This document shows positions 13,064-13,754 of a DNA stretch of 13,754 nt, one piece after another (position 1 is the first letter of the stretch; each line of letters opens with the position of its first letter). A program made the position numbers and the translations under genes. Under the pieces are notes generated by a model. The model had not been told where the DNA came from and did not search any database. It worked only from the letters and a program-made list of their open reading frames with translations. The stretch is from Actinomycetes bacterium (GTDB taxonomy: Bacteria; Actinomycetota; Thermoleophilia; BMS3ABIN01), in contig JAJYIN010000033.1 of NCBI GenBank assembly GCA_021790075.1, positions 1-13,754 of the forward strand, given 5' to 3'.

Positions 13064-13754
13064 AAACCGGACCGCCCCAGTCAAGCCTCCCCACCGCCAC
13101 CCTCCTGGTGGGCATTTCCGGATTTGCCGCCGGCGCCGTGTTCGGCCCCGCGGTTTCCGAGGCCTCGCTTTCCCCGGGAAGCATGCTGCCGGCAGCGCTA
13201 GCCGGCGCGGTGCTATGGACCGGCCTCTGGTTCTCGGTATCCGCGGTCATCGCACGCATCGGACGCACCGGCGCCTGCGGGCTGGCCCGCCGCCTGGCAG
13301 TCTGGTTCGCCGTTGCCCTGCTGCCTCTGATCTCATACCTGCCTTACCTGGTCCACCGCTCCGGACTCGAGGGTGAGATCGCGGAGCTGCCGCCCCTGGG
13401 CAGCCGTTATTCGGCGATCAGCCTGCTCATCTGGTCGCTGCTGCTGCTTGCCGTGCTGCTCAGGCTGGCGCTCAAACCGGGCGCAGGCCGCCTGTCGCGC
13501 CTCCTGACGCGCCGCCCGGCGGTCACGCTCACGGTGATGATGGCGGCCTGGGTGGCCGTCTTCTTTCCCCTGGACGTCCTCAAGGACCAGTACATGCAGG
13601 TGACCACGGTCAACAGCGCCGTCTTCCGGGAGGCGATGACCCACGTCCTGGACAGCCGCGGCTTCATGTTCAGCAATCTGCTATATGGCGCCGGCGACTC
13701 ACTTTTCAGCGTTCATATCAACGCCATCTTCCTTTGGATCCTGCCTTTTTTCCG
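13060..13754 (+). CDS. DUF2079-like polytopic membrane protein, 3' end cut by window edge
   Basis: A frame open to the right edge (231 codons plus two bases). TTG at 13060 overlaps the stop of the B2 gene (TTGA) and is the preferred start, though no good ribosome site is seen; GTG 13108 or 13138 are alternatives. Hydrophobic segments at about 12-32, 43-65, 79-97, 118-136, 153-172 and 216-231 make it polytopic. The pattern from residue 176, DQYMQVTTVNSAVFREA then FSVHINAIFLWILPFF (216-231) with H219, resembles the start of the DUF2079 domain (a DLGIxxQ-like helix, then GxHxxPI). DUF2079 proteins are uncharacterised and look distantly like GT-C glycosyltransferases. If so, about 170 residues with several extra helices precede the domain. 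It continues the kinase-PqqD-B2 operon; whether it acts with them is unknown. Confidence 0.62.
   Translation, partial: MKTGPPQSSLPTATLLVGISGFAAGAVFGPAVSEASLSPGSMLPAALAGAVLWTGLWFSVSAVIARIGRTGACGLARRLAVWFAVALLPLISYLPYLVHRSGLEGEIAELPPLGSRYSAISLLIWSLLLLAVLLRLALKPGAGRLSRLLTRRPAVTLTVMMAAWVAVFFPLDVLKDQYMQVTTVNSAVFREAMTHVLDSRGFMFSNLLYGAGDSLFSVHINAIFLWILPFF

Overview
The window is GC-rich (roughly mid-60s percent by eye, not computed) and almost fully coding. It comes from a bacterium, most likely a deep-branching Actinomycetota (Rubrobacter/Thermoleophilia-like or an uncultured relative) or a high-GC Bacillota. The basis is the block hemW-hrcA-dnaJ-rsmE-mtaB-HIT-yqeY-phoH-pgpH-ybeY-dgkA, which belongs to those groups, together with the c-di-AMP hydrolase PgpH, which classical actinobacteria generally lack. 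The taxonomy is an inference. No tRNA, rRNA, CRISPR array, insertion sequence or phage gene is visible.

Minus strand, 11091 down to 1: one long, tightly packed housekeeping operon. In transcription order it holds hemW (heme chaperone, broken by an apparent one-base deletion near 10445), hrcA (heat-shock repressor), dnaJ, rsmE (16S rRNA methyltransferase), mtaB (tRNA methylthiotransferase), a HIT hydrolase, yqeY, phoH, pgpH, ybeY, a fusion of undecaprenol/diacylglycerol kinase with PAP2 phosphatase, and an Mth938-like gene cut by the window edge. Most junctions are ATGA or near-abutting overlaps, so translation is probably coupled. The themes are protein quality control, rRNA and tRNA maturation, c-di-AMP turnover and lipid-carrier phosphate recycling. 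The only sizeable gap inside the operon (6855-6991) holds an 11-codon mini-ORF just ahead of mtaB. Two strong tandem hairpins lie inside mtaB.

Divergent spacer, 11092-11230: an AT-rich island with two inverted repeats. It separates the operon from a plus-strand gene set and is the obvious place for promoters and operators.

Plus strand, 11231 to the right edge: four overlapping genes encoding an HprK-like P-loop kinase, a PqqD-like peptide-binding protein (RRE), a lasso-type B2 transglutaminase-fold protein and the N-terminal part of a DUF2079-like polytopic membrane protein. The first three are parts known from ribosomally made peptide (RiPP, especially lasso) pathways, where the kinase can phosphorylate the peptide, PqqD/B1 binds the leader and B2 cuts it. 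No precursor peptide and no asparagine-synthetase-like cyclase is seen here, and the fourth gene is a membrane protein. The set is either the left end of a peptide-modification cluster cut by the window or a reduced, undescribed use of these parts. It is the most interesting part of the window.

No stretch over 300 bases lacks a gene. The largest gaps are 6855-6991 and 11092-11230, both described below.
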